Shown: positions 38,258-47,141 of the stretch, in pieces
Layout: each line of letters begins with the position of its first letter
Position numbering within the stretch: position 1 is the stretch's first letter
Notes under the pieces: generated by a model
What the model saw: the letters and a program-made list of their open reading frames with translations, nothing else
What the model was told of the DNA's origin: nothing
The model's database searches: none
Translations under genes and position numbers: made by a program
Origin: Methylobacterium sp. J-068
GTDB taxonomy: Bacteria > Pseudomonadota > Alphaproteobacteria > Rhizobiales > Beijerinckiaceae
DNA length: 64,000 nucleotides
Assembly: GCF_022829445.1 (NCBI RefSeq)
Contig: NZ_JAKSXY010000102.1
Location: 1 to 64,000, forward strand
Reading direction: 5' to 3'

Positions 38258-38689
38258 ATGAATTCCAACGCTTTTTTCGACATTCTGAGGCAGGCGGCCA
38301 CGGATGCGTCCGAGCCCGCTTGCCGCACCGGGATGAGCGAGCGGCAGGAGGGCCGATGGCGCGTCCTGCCCCTCGAAGGCACCTTCGAGATCGCCTACGA
38401 GGATTCGCGCGGAGCCTGGAGCACCCGGCGGGTCGAGGCGCGCGAACTGAAGCTCGGACCGGGCCGGACCCTGCTCGGGGGGATCGATCGGGCGCGCGGC
38501 GGCTATCGGGGTTTTCGCGCCGACCGCATCCGCCGCCTCACCGATCCGGGCAGCGCCACGCGGATCGAGGCCGGCATCCTCGACTGGCTCCTCGCCCGAG
38601 CGGAGACGCAGCGCCGGGAGCGCGCAGCCCTGCGCAGGTCCCTGGCTCGGGCCGACCGCAAGCGGATGCCGAACCCCGTCGCGGCCTGA
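38258..38689 (+). CDS. Hypothetical protein with WYL-like segment
   Basis: A 143-residue protein. The middle (about 37-93) reads like the effector half of WYL domains: FEIAYEDSRGAWSTRRVEAR, LKLGPGRTLLGGIDRARGG, YRGFRADRIRRLTDP. The tail is a basic helix. No helix-turn-helix precedes it, so it is a stand-alone WYL-like module, possibly a ligand or nucleic-acid sensor. ATG 38258 has only a weak AGG upstream. It precedes rnd by about 100 bp. Confidence 0.65.
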   Translation: MNSNAFFDILRQAATDASEPACRTGMSERQEGRWRVLPLEGTFEIAYEDSRGAWSTRRVEARELKLGPGRTLLGGIDRARGGYRGFRADRIRRLTDPGSATRIEAGILDWLLARAETQRRERAALRRSLARADRKRMPNPVAA

Positions 38690-38793
38690 GAAACCCGCCC
38701 CGGGGACAGGCACGGGGTTTCCGGGGACTGGATTTCCGGGGACTTGCGCCGGCATCCCTCGCCTGGGGCGAGAACCTTCGGTATAGCCGATTC

Positions 38794-39945
38794 ATGGATC
38801 TGATCGCTACCACGCCGGCCCTGGCCGAGGCCTGCACCCGCCTCTCCGCGCATCCCTTCGTGACCGTCGACACGGAGTTCATGCGCGAGACCACCTACTA
38901 TCCCAAGCTCTGCCTGATCCAGATGGCGGCGCCGGACGGGTCGGGCGTGCTCGTGGACCCCCTGGCTCCCGACCTCGACCTCGCGCCGTTCTTCGCGCTG
39001 ATGGCGGACGAGGGCGTGGTCAAGGTGTTCCACTCCGCCCGCCAGGACCTCGAGATCATCTGGCTCCTGGGCGGGCTGCTGCCGCAGCCGTTCTTCGACA
39101 CCCAGGTCGCCGCGATGGTCTGCGGCTACGGCGATTCGGTTTCCTACGAGCAGCTGGTCAACGACGTCGCCAAGGCCAAGGTCGACAAATCCTCGCGCTT
39201 CACCGACTGGTCGCGCCGGCCCCTCTCCGACGCGCAGCTCAGCTACGCCCTGTCCGACGTGACGCATCTCGTGAAGGTCTACGAGGTGCTGGCCGGACAG
39301 CTTCTCTCCACCGATCGCGGCGAGTGGCTCGACGAGGAGATGAACGTCCTGACCTCGCCGGAGACCTACAGGGCCGATCCCGGCTCGGCCTGGCGCCGCC
39401 TGGCGGGGCGGATGCGCAAGCCCCGCGAGATCGCCGTGCTGATGGAGGTCGCCGCCTGGCGCGAGCGCGAGGCGCAGAGCCGCAACGTGCCGCGCGGGCG
39501 CATCCTCAAGGACGAGGCGGTCATCGACGTGGCGACCTCGGCCCCGCGCAGCGTCGAGGCGCTGGGCCGCCTGCGCTCGATCCCGGCGGGCTTCGAGCGC
39601 TCGCGCACCGGCACCGACATCCTCGCGGCGGTGGAGCGGGGCTTCGCCCGCGACCTCTCCGACATCGCGCCGCCCGAACGCAGCCGCAGCCGCGGCGGCA
39701 ACGGCGCCCTCGTCGAGTTGCTCAAGGTCCTGCTCAAGGCCGTGTGCGAGACGGAAGGGGTGGCCCCGAAGATCATCGCCACGGTGGACGACCTCGAGGC
39801 CATCGCGGAGGACGACGCGGCCGACGTGCCGGTGCTGCACGGCTGGCGCCGCACCCTGTTCGGCGAGAAGGCGCTCGCCCTCAAGAGCGGACGCCTCGCC
39901 CTCTCGGCCGAACGCGGGCGCGTGGTGGTGCGCGAACTGGTCTGA
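38794..39945 (+). CDS. rnd: Ribonuclease D
   Basis: 3'-5' exoribonuclease that trims tRNA and other stable RNA precursors; 383 residues. DEDD motifs: Asp26-x-Glu28 (VDTEF), the HSARQDLEII block, and YALSDVTHL in the last motif. The HRDC domain follows (about 205-285: KPREIAVLMEVAAWRE, RNVPRGRILKDE). Neighbouring aspS on the other strand is a common arrangement. The spacer before it holds an imperfect 15-bp direct repeat (TTTCCGGGGACT). Confidence 0.95.
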   Translation: MDLIATTPALAEACTRLSAHPFVTVDTEFMRETTYYPKLCLIQMAAPDGSGVLVDPLAPDLDLAPFFALMADEGVVKVFHSARQDLEIIWLLGGLLPQPFFDTQVAAMVCGYGDSVSYEQLVNDVAKAKVDKSSRFTDWSRRPLSDAQLSYALSDVTHLVKVYEVLAGQLLSTDRGEWLDEEMNVLTSPETYRADPGSAWRRLAGRMRKPREIAVLMEVAAWREREAQSRNVPRGRILKDEAVIDVATSAPRSVEALGRLRSIPAGFERSRTGTDILAAVERGFARDLSDIAPPERSRSRGGNGALVELLKVLLKAVCETEGVAPKIIATVDDLEAIAEDDAADVPVLHGWRRTLFGEKALALKSGRLALSAERGRVVVRELV

Positions 39946-39961
39946 TCGGAGAGGCGCACCC

Positions 39962-40858
39962 GTGGAACTGAAGTGGCTGGAGGACTTCCTCAGCCTCGCC
40001 CAGACCCGGAGCTTCTCGCGCTCGGCGGAGGCGCGCCACGTCACCCAGTCGGCCTTCAGCCGGCGCATCCGCGCCCTGGAACTCTGGCTCGGCGTCGACC
40101 TCGTCGACCGCAGCACCTACCCGACCACGCTGACGCCGGAGGGCCGTCGCTTCCGCGACACCGCCGAGGAGAGCGTGCGGGTGCTCCTCGGCGCCCGGGC
40201 GGATCTGCGCTCGGGCCTCGACTCCGCCGAACCCCTGGTGCGGATCGCCGGGCTCCACACCCTGGCGCTGACCTTCTTTCCGGCCTGGTTCCGGGCCATC
40301 GCCGCCCGGACCGGCCCGATCGGGACGCGGCTCCTGCCGGCCGACTTCCACGATTGCCTCCAGGCCCTGGTGGAGGGAGGATCGGATTTCCTCCTGACCT
40401 TCCATCACCCCGGCGTGCCGATCCCCCTCGACCCGGAGATCTACCCGCACCGGGTCGTGGGCGCGGACGCCCTGGTGCCCGTGCTGAGCCCGGACCTGCG
40501 CGCAGGCGACGCGGGCGGGCCGGTCACGCGGCTGGTCTATGGCCGCGACTCCTTCCTCGGGCGCGTCAGCCTGTTCGCGCAGGCCGAACCGGGCCGGCCG
40601 CTGGGGCCCGTGGCGCATGCCAACCCGATGGCCGAGGCCCTGAGATGCATGGCCCTGGAAGGGCATGGCCTCGCCTTCGTGCCCCGCAGCCTGGTGGTCC
40701 GCGACCTGGCCGAAGGCCGCCTCGTCGAGGCGGGAGCGGAGCTTCCGCTGGAAATCCGGCTCTACCGCAACGGCGCGAAGGCGCATGGCCCGAGAGCGCG
40801 CGCGGCCGTCGCGGCGATCTGGTCGGCCGCCGGCCTCGGGTATTCCGAACCCGCATAG
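39962..40858 (+). CDS. LysR family regulator, HypT-like
   Basis: A 298-residue DNA-binding regulator. The winged helix-turn-helix is at 1-62 (WLEDFLSLAQTRSFSRSAEA, RHVTQSAFSRRIRALE). The effector domain resembles E. coli HypT/YjiE, the hypochlorite-responsive regulator (FLLTFHH for FSFHD; VYGRDSFLGRV for NYSRNSYMGRL). The redox role is an inference. The start is GTG 39962. It lies 16 bp after rnd and 76 bp before a racemase, a likely target or partner. Confidence 0.88.
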   Translation: MELKWLEDFLSLAQTRSFSRSAEARHVTQSAFSRRIRALELWLGVDLVDRSTYPTTLTPEGRRFRDTAEESVRVLLGARADLRSGLDSAEPLVRIAGLHTLALTFFPAWFRAIAARTGPIGTRLLPADFHDCLQALVEGGSDFLLTFHHPGVPIPLDPEIYPHRVVGADALVPVLSPDLRAGDAGGPVTRLVYGRDSFLGRVSLFAQAEPGRPLGPVAHANPMAEALRCMALEGHGLAFVPRSLVVRDLAEGRLVEAGAELPLEIRLYRNGAKAHGPRARAAVAAIWSAAGLGYSEPA

Positions 40859-40934
40859 GGCGTTCCAAGACGGCATTGGCCCCGGGGCCCGGATCGACGC
40901 ATGCCTGCCGCAGCGAGAGCGCGGGAGGGTTGCG

Positions 40935-41648
40935 GTGACGGGAACGACGGTGCTGGGCGTGCTCGGCGGCATGGGGCCGATGGCGACGGTGGATTTCCTG
41001 AAGAAGCTCGTGGAGGCCACGCCGGCCGCGCGCGATCAGGACCATCTCGGCGTCATGGTCGCGCAGGCCTCCGACATCCCCGACCGGACCAGCGCGATCC
41101 TCGGCCGGGGACCGGATCCGCTGCCGGCGATGACGACCGCCCTGCGCCGGCTCGAAGCGGCCGGCGCGACCCGCATCGCAATGCCCTGCAACACCGCCCA
41201 CCACTGGCACGGCGCACTCCAGGCCCTGACGCCCGTGCCGATCCTGCACATCGTCGACGCGGTGGCCGAGGCCCTCGCCCGCAAGGGGATCGGGGGCGGA
41301 TCGATCGGCCTGCTCGCCACGGACGGCACCCTGCTGTCCGGGATCTACCCGCAGCGTCTGGCCCGGTTCGGATTCACCTGCCGCACCCCCGAGGACCAAA
41401 GCTCGGTGATGCGGGCGATCCGCCGCGTCAAGGCGGGCGCCTGCGCGGAAGCGCGGGATCTCCTGCGGGCGCAGGCCGAAGCCCTCGTCGCGAGCGGGTG
41501 CCGGCAGGTGGTGCTGGCCTGCACCGAGATCCCGGTCGCCCTGGCCGAACCGCCCGTGCCTCTGCGCCCGCTGCTCCTCGACGCGACGCAGGCCCTGGCA
41601 CGGGCCTGCGTGGCGTCCGCCATCGAGCCGGCAAGCCGGGCGGCATAG
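40935..41648 (+). CDS. Aspartate/glutamate racemase family protein
   Basis: Cofactor-independent two-cysteine racemase, 237 residues. Both catalytic cysteines are seen, Cys85 (MPCNTAHHW) and Cys196 (LACTEIP), with the N-terminal GVLGGMGPMATVDF. The members closest to this are YgeA-like broad amino acid racemases, so the substrate is open. The start is GTG 40935 with GGAGG 7 bases upstream. Same strand as the LysR gene, possibly co-transcribed. Confidence 0.92.
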   Translation: MTGTTVLGVLGGMGPMATVDFLKKLVEATPAARDQDHLGVMVAQASDIPDRTSAILGRGPDPLPAMTTALRRLEAAGATRIAMPCNTAHHWHGALQALTPVPILHIVDAVAEALARKGIGGGSIGLLATDGTLLSGIYPQRLARFGFTCRTPEDQSSVMRAIRRVKAGACAEARDLLRAQAEALVASGCRQVVLACTEIPVALAEPPVPLRPLLLDATQALARACVASAIEPASRAA

Positions 41649-41659
41649 AACCGTCCGGC

Positions 41660-41687
41660 GGTCGGCCCGCGTCGGTCGGCCCGCGTC
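41660..41687. repeat. Perfect 14-bp tandem duplication
   Basis: GGTCGGCCCGCGTC occurs twice head to tail in the spacer between the convergent racemase and secreted-protein genes; the last copy touches the stop of the latter. Confidence 0.85.
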
Positions 41688-43506
41688 AGTTGGCCTTGGC
41701 GTTGACGTCGAGCCGGTCGAGCAGGGCCGCCGGGGTCGGGGCCGCGCCGAATTCAAGCATGCCGATGCCGGTGCCGTTCTTGGGCCGCAGGCTGAGCGAG
41801 AGGGTGCCGGGCTTGGTCACGAACTGGCCCATGGCCGCGCCGATCGCCTTGGCGCCCACCGAATTGCCGAGGATGGCGGGCACGCCGAAGACGCTCGCGG
41901 TGACGTATTCCTGCTTCAGCTCCTCGGGCTTGAGGCTGAGCACCTTCGATTGCGCGGCGATGAAGCGGTCGAACAGGCCGGTATTCTCGATGGTGAGATC
42001 CAGCGCCTTGGCGGTGGCCGAGAGCATGGCGAAGCTCGAGATGGTCACGTCCGGGTTGAACACCTCCGGGCCGATGCCGCCGATCATGCCGTTGAGGCGC
42101 ACGCTGCCCATGTCCTTGCCCGAGACCGAGACCTCGCCGAGCTTCAGCTCGCGGGTGGCCTCGTTCCAGGAGGTGTCGGCCACCAGGGCGAGGTCGAGGT
42201 CGCTGTAGCCGTAGAGACCGAGCGAACCGAGCCCCGGCACGCCCGCCACCGCCGAGGCCGGCAGGGTCAGGCCCGACAGGCTGAGGCGCCCGGCGGTCGG
42301 CACACCGTCCCGAGGGGCGGCGAAGTTCATCGAGCCGTCGCGCAGGCCGACATGCGTCGGCGCGGCCGGCGCCTTCGGGTCGGCCGGGTCGCGCGGGCCC
42401 TGCGGCTCGGCGGGAAGGTCGAGGCTGAGATCCTTCAGGGCCAGGGTACCGAGGGACGGCGTCAGCAGGCGCAAATCGGCATCCGAGGGCGCGGTCGTCA
42501 GGGCGGCGAGCTTGCGCAGGGCCGCGATGGTCGGGCTCAGGGAGAAGCCGCCGAGGGAGAGGCGGGCGAGGTGGGCCTTGGCGCCGTCGCTGCCCGAAAA
42601 CGTGATGTCGTCGAGCGCGGCGCCCGCGCTCGTCAGCCCCATCCGGGCGATGCCGAGGCGGAACCCGTCGCGGGGCTTGGCCTCCTGGACGATGAGGCCG
42701 GTGGCCTCCAGGGTGCCGATCGAGACCGCCTCGGCGAGGTCGGCGCCCAGGGTCATCAGGCGGGAGCGCTCGGCGGGTGTGACCGTGTCGTAGTCGACGC
42801 CCGTGAAGGCCTGGAGCGCCCCGGTCCAGGTCGCCGGGATCTGGCGCCCGCTGAGGTCGTGCCCCTCGATCCGCGCGATGGTGACGGCGGTGCCGCGCGC
42901 ATCGACATAGGCGACGTCCTCGGCGGAGAAGCCGGCATAGACCCGCTGCAGGGCGCTCTTGCCGTCGCCCGGCTCGCCGTAGAGGCGCGCCAGCACGGCG
43001 AGGTCGAGATCCGTCGCCCGCAGGCGGCCATAGGTGCCCGTTCCCCTCTGCGGGCCAGCCGCGACGAGGATCGAGGCGCCCGTGGCGGTCAGCTCGGCGA
43101 TGCGTCCGGCGCGGACGTCGCGGGCCACCACGTCGCGGTAGACGACCACCGGATTCGACGCGGCGGGGCCGGTGCGCTCCACCCGCAATTCGGGGATCGC
43201 GAGGCTCGCGGCGTCGAGCCGGACGAGGCGCGCCGGCCAGGCCTCGCCGGGGCCGGATGTCAGCAGCGCCGCGAGCTCGTCCTTCGAGAGGCGCGTGCCG
43301 CTCGCGGTGATGCGGGGCGCCCGCAGCACCGTGTCGCCGAAGGTCAGCGTCACGTCCTGCAGGGTCACGTCCTGCACCGCCGAGGCCGCCTCCTGGGCCT
43401 GGACCGGGCGGGGCTGCACGGCGAGGCCCGCTCCGAGGAGGACGAGGACGCAGGCCGAGGCGCCGGTCGCCCACGCGCGGAGGGGGCGGCCTTTGGAGCA
43501 GGTCAT
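41686..43506 (-). CDS. Secreted protein of unknown function, 606 residues
   Basis: Sec signal peptide (hydrophobic 18-35, cut near VQAQEA). The rest is a long beta-rich, regularly patterned protein: repeated strands such as VTLQDVTLTFGD, AIPELRVERTG, GRLSLSGLTLP, LGEVSVSGKDMGSVRLNG. This resembles surface or AsmA-like beta-groove architecture, but I cannot assign a family. A short VTLQD duplication lies at the mature N-terminus. Probably periplasmic or outer-membrane associated. ATG 43506; convergent with the racemase gene. Confidence 0.75.
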   Translation of the reverse strand: MTCSKGRPLRAWATGASACVLVLLGAGLAVQPRPVQAQEAASAVQDVTLQDVTLTFGDTVLRAPRITASGTRLSKDELAALLTSGPGEAWPARLVRLDAASLAIPELRVERTGPAASNPVVVYRDVVARDVRAGRIAELTATGASILVAAGPQRGTGTYGRLRATDLDLAVLARLYGEPGDGKSALQRVYAGFSAEDVAYVDARGTAVTIARIEGHDLSGRQIPATWTGALQAFTGVDYDTVTPAERSRLMTLGADLAEAVSIGTLEATGLIVQEAKPRDGFRLGIARMGLTSAGAALDDITFSGSDGAKAHLARLSLGGFSLSPTIAALRKLAALTTAPSDADLRLLTPSLGTLALKDLSLDLPAEPQGPRDPADPKAPAAPTHVGLRDGSMNFAAPRDGVPTAGRLSLSGLTLPASAVAGVPGLGSLGLYGYSDLDLALVADTSWNEATRELKLGEVSVSGKDMGSVRLNGMIGGIGPEVFNPDVTISSFAMLSATAKALDLTIENTGLFDRFIAAQSKVLSLKPEELKQEYVTASVFGVPAILGNSVGAKAIGAAMGQFVTKPGTLSLSLRPKNGTGIGMLEFGAAPTPAALLDRLDVNAKAN

Positions 43507-43635
43507 GGGCTTATCCGGATGGCTGACGGGAGAGCGCTGTCGGGCGAGGACTGTCGGACGAAGGGGCTCATCCGTGCCGCAGTTTCACGCGCGTGGCAAT
43601 CACGGTGCCGGGCCCCCGCGACCCACCCCGATCGC

Positions 43636-43962
43636 TCACAGCGAGAACGAGGTTCCGCAGCCACAGGAGGCGGTGGCCTGGGGGTTCTCGATCTTGAAGG
43701 ACTGCCCGATGAGGTCGTTCACGAAATCGATGGTGGAGCCGCTCATGTATTCGAGCGACATCGGATCGACGAGGACGGTGGCCCCGTCGCGCTCGATCGC
43801 GACGTCGTCGTCGGCCCGTGCGCGCGTGATGTCGAAGGCGTAGGAGAAGCCCGAGCAACCGCCGCCGTTCACGCTGATGCGCAGGGAGGCGCCGGGGGGC
43901 TCGGCCCCCATGATCTCGTTGATGCGCTTGGCGGCGCGGGGCGTCAGGGTGATGTCGGCCAT
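43636..43962 (-). CDS. A-type iron-sulfur cluster carrier (ErpA/IscA family)
   Basis: Delivers Fe-S clusters to apo-enzymes; 108 residues. The three ligand cysteines are Cys36 (NGGGCSGF), Cys100 and Cys102 (SCGCGTSF). ErpA and IscA cannot be separated with certainty here. ATG 43962. It is divergent from the dGTPase-family gene. Confidence 0.94.
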   Translation of the reverse strand: MADITLTPRAAKRINEIMGAEPPGASLRISVNGGGCSGFSYAFDITRARADDDVAIERDGATVLVDPMSLEYMSGSTIDFVNDLIGQSFKIENPQATASCGCGTSFSL

Positions 43963-44007
43963 CGTGCTGCTCTTCGATCCGTCGATTGCCTTAGGTCCGC
44001 CGGCGGC

Positions 44008-44033
44008 CGGGATATCGCGGCGGGATATCGCGG
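44008..44033. repeat. Perfect 13-bp tandem duplication
   Basis: CGGGATATCGCGG occurs twice head to tail in the divergent spacer between the Fe-S carrier and dGTPase-family genes. Confidence 0.85.
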
Positions 44034-44149
44034 AGCGTCGATTGCCGGGACCACTCCGGAACACAAGATATGCGTCGGGACGGGATGCCGCAACGCGGCG
44101 GGCGCCAGGGGAGCGGGACATCGGTGAGCAGGGCAGGGGGCGGGAGCCG

Positions 44150-45424
44150 ATGACGCGAGCGGGGCAGGGGGCCGGGGAGCGGCCGCGCGGGGAGCGCTGG
44201 CGGGCGCCCTACGCCACCGATCCGGCGCTAACCCGCGGGCGCCTGATCCCGGAGGCGGTCTCGCCGACGCGCAGCGACTTCCAGCGCGACCGCGACCGCA
44301 TCATCCATTCCTCGGCCTTCCGGCGGCTCAAGCACAAGACCCAGGTCTTCGTCCACCACGAGGGCGACCACTACCGGACGCGGCTCACCCACACCCTGGA
44401 GGTGAGCCAGATCGCCCGGGCGCTGGCCCGGGCGCTGGGGCTCGACGAGGATCTGGCGGAGGCGCTGGCCCTCAGCCACGACCTCGGCCACACCTGCTTC
44501 GGACACACGGGGGAGGACACCCTCGACGCCTGCATGGCGACCCACGGCGGATTCGATCACAACGCCCAGGCCCTGCGCATCGTCACCCGGCTGGAGCGGC
44601 GCTACGCCGGCTTCGACGGGCTCAACCTCGCCTGGGAGACGCTGGAAGGCCTCGTCAAGCACAACGGCCCGCTGCTGGAGCCCGATGGCCGCCCGACCCC
44701 GCGCTGGGCAGAGCGCGGCATCCCGGCGGCGATCCTCGAATACGACGCCCTCAACGGCCTCGAACTCGCGCGCTTCGCCGGCCCCGAGGCGCAGGCCGCG
44801 GCGCTCGCCGACGACATCGCCTATGACAGCCACGACCTCGACGACGGCCTGCGCGCCGGCCTGTTCGATCTCGCGGACCTCACCGAGGTCCCCTTCCTGC
44901 GCGACGTGCTCGACGAGATCGACCGCCACTACCCGAATCTGGAGGCGTCGCGAAGGATTCACGAGCTGGCGCGCCGCGTCATCACCCGGTTCGTGGAGGA
45001 CGTGATCGCGGAGAGCACCCGGCGCATCGCGGTGCTGAACCCCGACTCGGTGGCCGATATCCGGGCGGCGAAGGCACCCGTGATCGCGTTCTCCGACGCA
45101 ATCGCGCGGGCCGATGCCGAGATCAAGACCTTCCTGTTCGCCCGGATGTATCGCCACCCCGGCGTGCTCGCCGTTCGGGCCAAGGCCAACGTCATCGTGG
45201 CCGACCTGTTCGCCCGGTTCACGGCCGAGCCCGGCGCGATGCCGGAGGAATGGTCGGCGGGACTGGAGGGCGCGGAGGCGGGCCGCGTCGCCCGCCGGGT
45301 CGCCGACTACATCGCCGGAATGACCGACACCTACGCGGCGCTCGCCCACAAGCGCCTGTTCGCGACGACGCCGGACCTGCACTGGAGCCCGAACAGCCGG
45401 GGCCTGCCCTTGACCGAGCCGTAG
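44150..45424 (+). CDS. dgt: Deoxyguanosinetriphosphate triphosphohydrolase-like protein
   Basis: HD-domain hydrolase releasing tripolyphosphate from dNTPs; 424 residues. HD motif residues: RLTHTLEVSQIAR, then LSHDLGHTCFGHTGE (the His-Asp pair and following His) and LADDIAYDSHDLDD. The N-terminus holds FQRDRDRIIHSSAFRRLKHKTQVF, typical of the dGTPase family. ATG 44150 has GGGAG 4 bases upstream. Confidence 0.94.
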   Translation: MTRAGQGAGERPRGERWRAPYATDPALTRGRLIPEAVSPTRSDFQRDRDRIIHSSAFRRLKHKTQVFVHHEGDHYRTRLTHTLEVSQIARALARALGLDEDLAEALALSHDLGHTCFGHTGEDTLDACMATHGGFDHNAQALRIVTRLERRYAGFDGLNLAWETLEGLVKHNGPLLEPDGRPTPRWAERGIPAAILEYDALNGLELARFAGPEAQAAALADDIAYDSHDLDDGLRAGLFDLADLTEVPFLRDVLDEIDRHYPNLEASRRIHELARRVITRFVEDVIAESTRRIAVLNPDSVADIRAAKAPVIAFSDAIARADAEIKTFLFARMYRHPGVLAVRAKANVIVADLFARFTAEPGAMPEEWSAGLEGAEAGRVARRVADYIAGMTDTYAALAHKRLFATTPDLHWSPNSRGLPLTEP

Positions 45425-45434
45425 GCCGGCCGGG

Positions 45435-46061
45435 TCAGAGCGTCAGTCCCTCGTGGAACAGGTCGGGGGAGATCGGCAGCATGAACTGCACGCCGATGCC
45501 GCCCTCGAAGTAGCGCACCACCCGGCCCGGGGTGCGCCCGACCATCACGCTCACGCCGAGCGGCGGTGTCGTCGCGGTCGAGAGGGCGACGCCCGACATC
45601 GAGATGTCGATGATGCGGGCGGCGACCTCGCGGCCGCTCTCGAGGCGCAGGACGATGGCCGTGACATGGGGCGTGAGGCGCTCGTGGGTCCGGCCCTCGG
45701 GCAGCCCGAGACTGTCGCGGTTGGCGAGCCACGTCAGCTGCGAGGCGATCTTGTCGCGCTTGCGCGGCGTGGCGATGAGCCGGACGGCGAACCCCCCCGG
45801 CAGAAGGCGCGCGATGGTCCCCTCGATCCGACCGATCTGCTCGAGGTAGAGGACCACGCGCTCCTCGAGTTCACCGAGGACGGCGCAGGTGAGGCGAACG
45901 CCACCGGGGGACATGTCGACGGTCTGACACGGGTATTCCCGCCGGTCCGACAGCATGTAGCGCCCGAGCATCGAGACCTTGACGCGCTGGTGCCGGCGTA
46001 GATCCGACGCCCGCCCCTCCCGGTGCGGCCTTGGGGCGGAACGTGCGATGGCCTCGATCAT
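45435..46061 (-). CDS. Protein with two PilZ domains
   Basis: A 208-residue probable c-di-GMP-binding protein. The first domain (about 20-100) has RRHQRVKV and DMSPGG at 49-54; the second (about 120-205) starts RLTPHVTAIVLR and has DISMSG. The RxxxR arginine set is clearer in domain 1; domain 2 has the DxSxxG only, so it may not bind the ligand. It converges with dgt, 10 bp apart. Confidence 0.88.
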   Translation of the reverse strand: MIEAIARSAPRPHREGRASDLRRHQRVKVSMLGRYMLSDRREYPCQTVDMSPGGVRLTCAVLGELEERVVLYLEQIGRIEGTIARLLPGGFAVRLIATPRKRDKIASQLTWLANRDSLGLPEGRTHERLTPHVTAIVLRLESGREVAARIIDISMSGVALSTATTPPLGVSVMVGRTPGRVVRYFEGGIGVQFMLPISPDLFHEGLTL

Positions 46062-46191
46062 GGAGTGGGGTCGTCTCGTCTCAAGGCTTCATTCGCTCGC
46101 AGACATAGCCCAGCGGGGTTACGAAAGTTTTGCCCGCGCGCCTCCGGAATCGCGGATAAGTTGAGCGGGCGTGTCCGGAAGGCACGCCGTT

Positions 46192-46806
46192 TCAGACCCG
46201 GCCGCCCGGATGGACGAGAAGGTGGCCGCGCCGGAGGGGCACGGTGTCGTTGGCCGGCTCCGGCAGGTCGCGCAGGGTCGCCTCGGCGTCGCGGGGGGCG
46301 GATTCGTGACCGAGGATGCGCATGGAGGTCGTCTGCAGCCGCGTCACCGGCCGAATCCCCAGCCATTGCGGCACGCAGGCCGGGCTGAGGGCCCCGAGGA
46401 CGCGCGACTGGGTCTCGCCATGGTGGCGGAGCGGCAGCAGGAGCAGTTCGAGGTCGACCACCTCCGCCCGCTCCGTGGTGCCGCGCAATCCCGCCACGAC
46501 GCCCACCGTATCGAGGGCCACGGCCTCGACCAGCCGCCACGGATCGGCCTCGGGAGCCCCCCAGAGCTCCGCGAAGGAGCGTCCCCTCAACTCGCGCCCG
46601 AACAGGGCGCAGACATGGGTTCCGGCCAAGCGGACCGAGGCGGCCGAGCGGCGCATGTCGATCTCGAGGATCAGGCTGTCGGCCAGGAGATTGCGGATCT
46701 CGCCGGGCTCGATCTCGCTGCGCTCGGGCGCGGCGCGCGCGCGGCGCAGCCGATCCCAGTAGCTGTGGAGCATGCGGCTGGTCGGATGCTTCATGGTGTC
46801 CCACAT
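46192..46806 (-). CDS. PAS domain protein (PAS_5/DUF1457 type)
   Basis: A 204-residue single PAS-like sensor typical of Hyphomicrobiales: HPTSRMLHSYWDRLR, IEPGEIRNLLADSLILEID, VRLAGTHVCALFGRELRGRS. No output domain, so it may work through a partner. Starts at ATG 46806 or 46794 are both possible (a GTG at 46812 also exists). Divergent from the rhomboid gene. Confidence 0.87.
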   Translation of the reverse strand: MWDTMKHPTSRMLHSYWDRLRRARAAPERSEIEPGEIRNLLADSLILEIDMRRSAASVRLAGTHVCALFGRELRGRSFAELWGAPEADPWRLVEAVALDTVGVVAGLRGTTERAEVVDLELLLLPLRHHGETQSRVLGALSPACVPQWLGIRPVTRLQTTSMRILGHESAPRDAEATLRDLPEPANDTVPLRRGHLLVHPGGRV

Positions 46807-47141
46807 TGGCACGGCCCGTCGCCGGACCGTCTCGAATTCGGACCCCCGGCGTGGCCCTGGCCACCCGCGAAGGGCGTTGGTCGGATTCGGGGCACAGCCT
46901 ATGCCGCCCGCCCTTTCCGCGCGCCGTTAAGTTTCCGTCAAGGTTAACACGGCGGGTGGGTTGTCCACCGCCAAGTTTTCACATCGTCCCGGCGGCCCTG
47001 GCTTCTCGGGAGGACGCGCGGCTCCGCCCGCTCCTGCGTTGCGGGCCGAGCCGGGGATGCGTGGCTTTTTTCGTGTGCCCGGTGGATTTCGCGCCGGCCG
47101 GGGGGTTGCCGCCCCGCACCCGGCGCCGACATGGTGCCGCG
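46807..47141. other. Divergent spacer between the PAS and rhomboid genes
   Basis: 335 bp with no gene I can support. A short AT-richer patch at about 46926-46950 (TTAAGTTTCCGTCAAGG) may hold promoter elements for the PAS gene. Confidence 0.4.
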
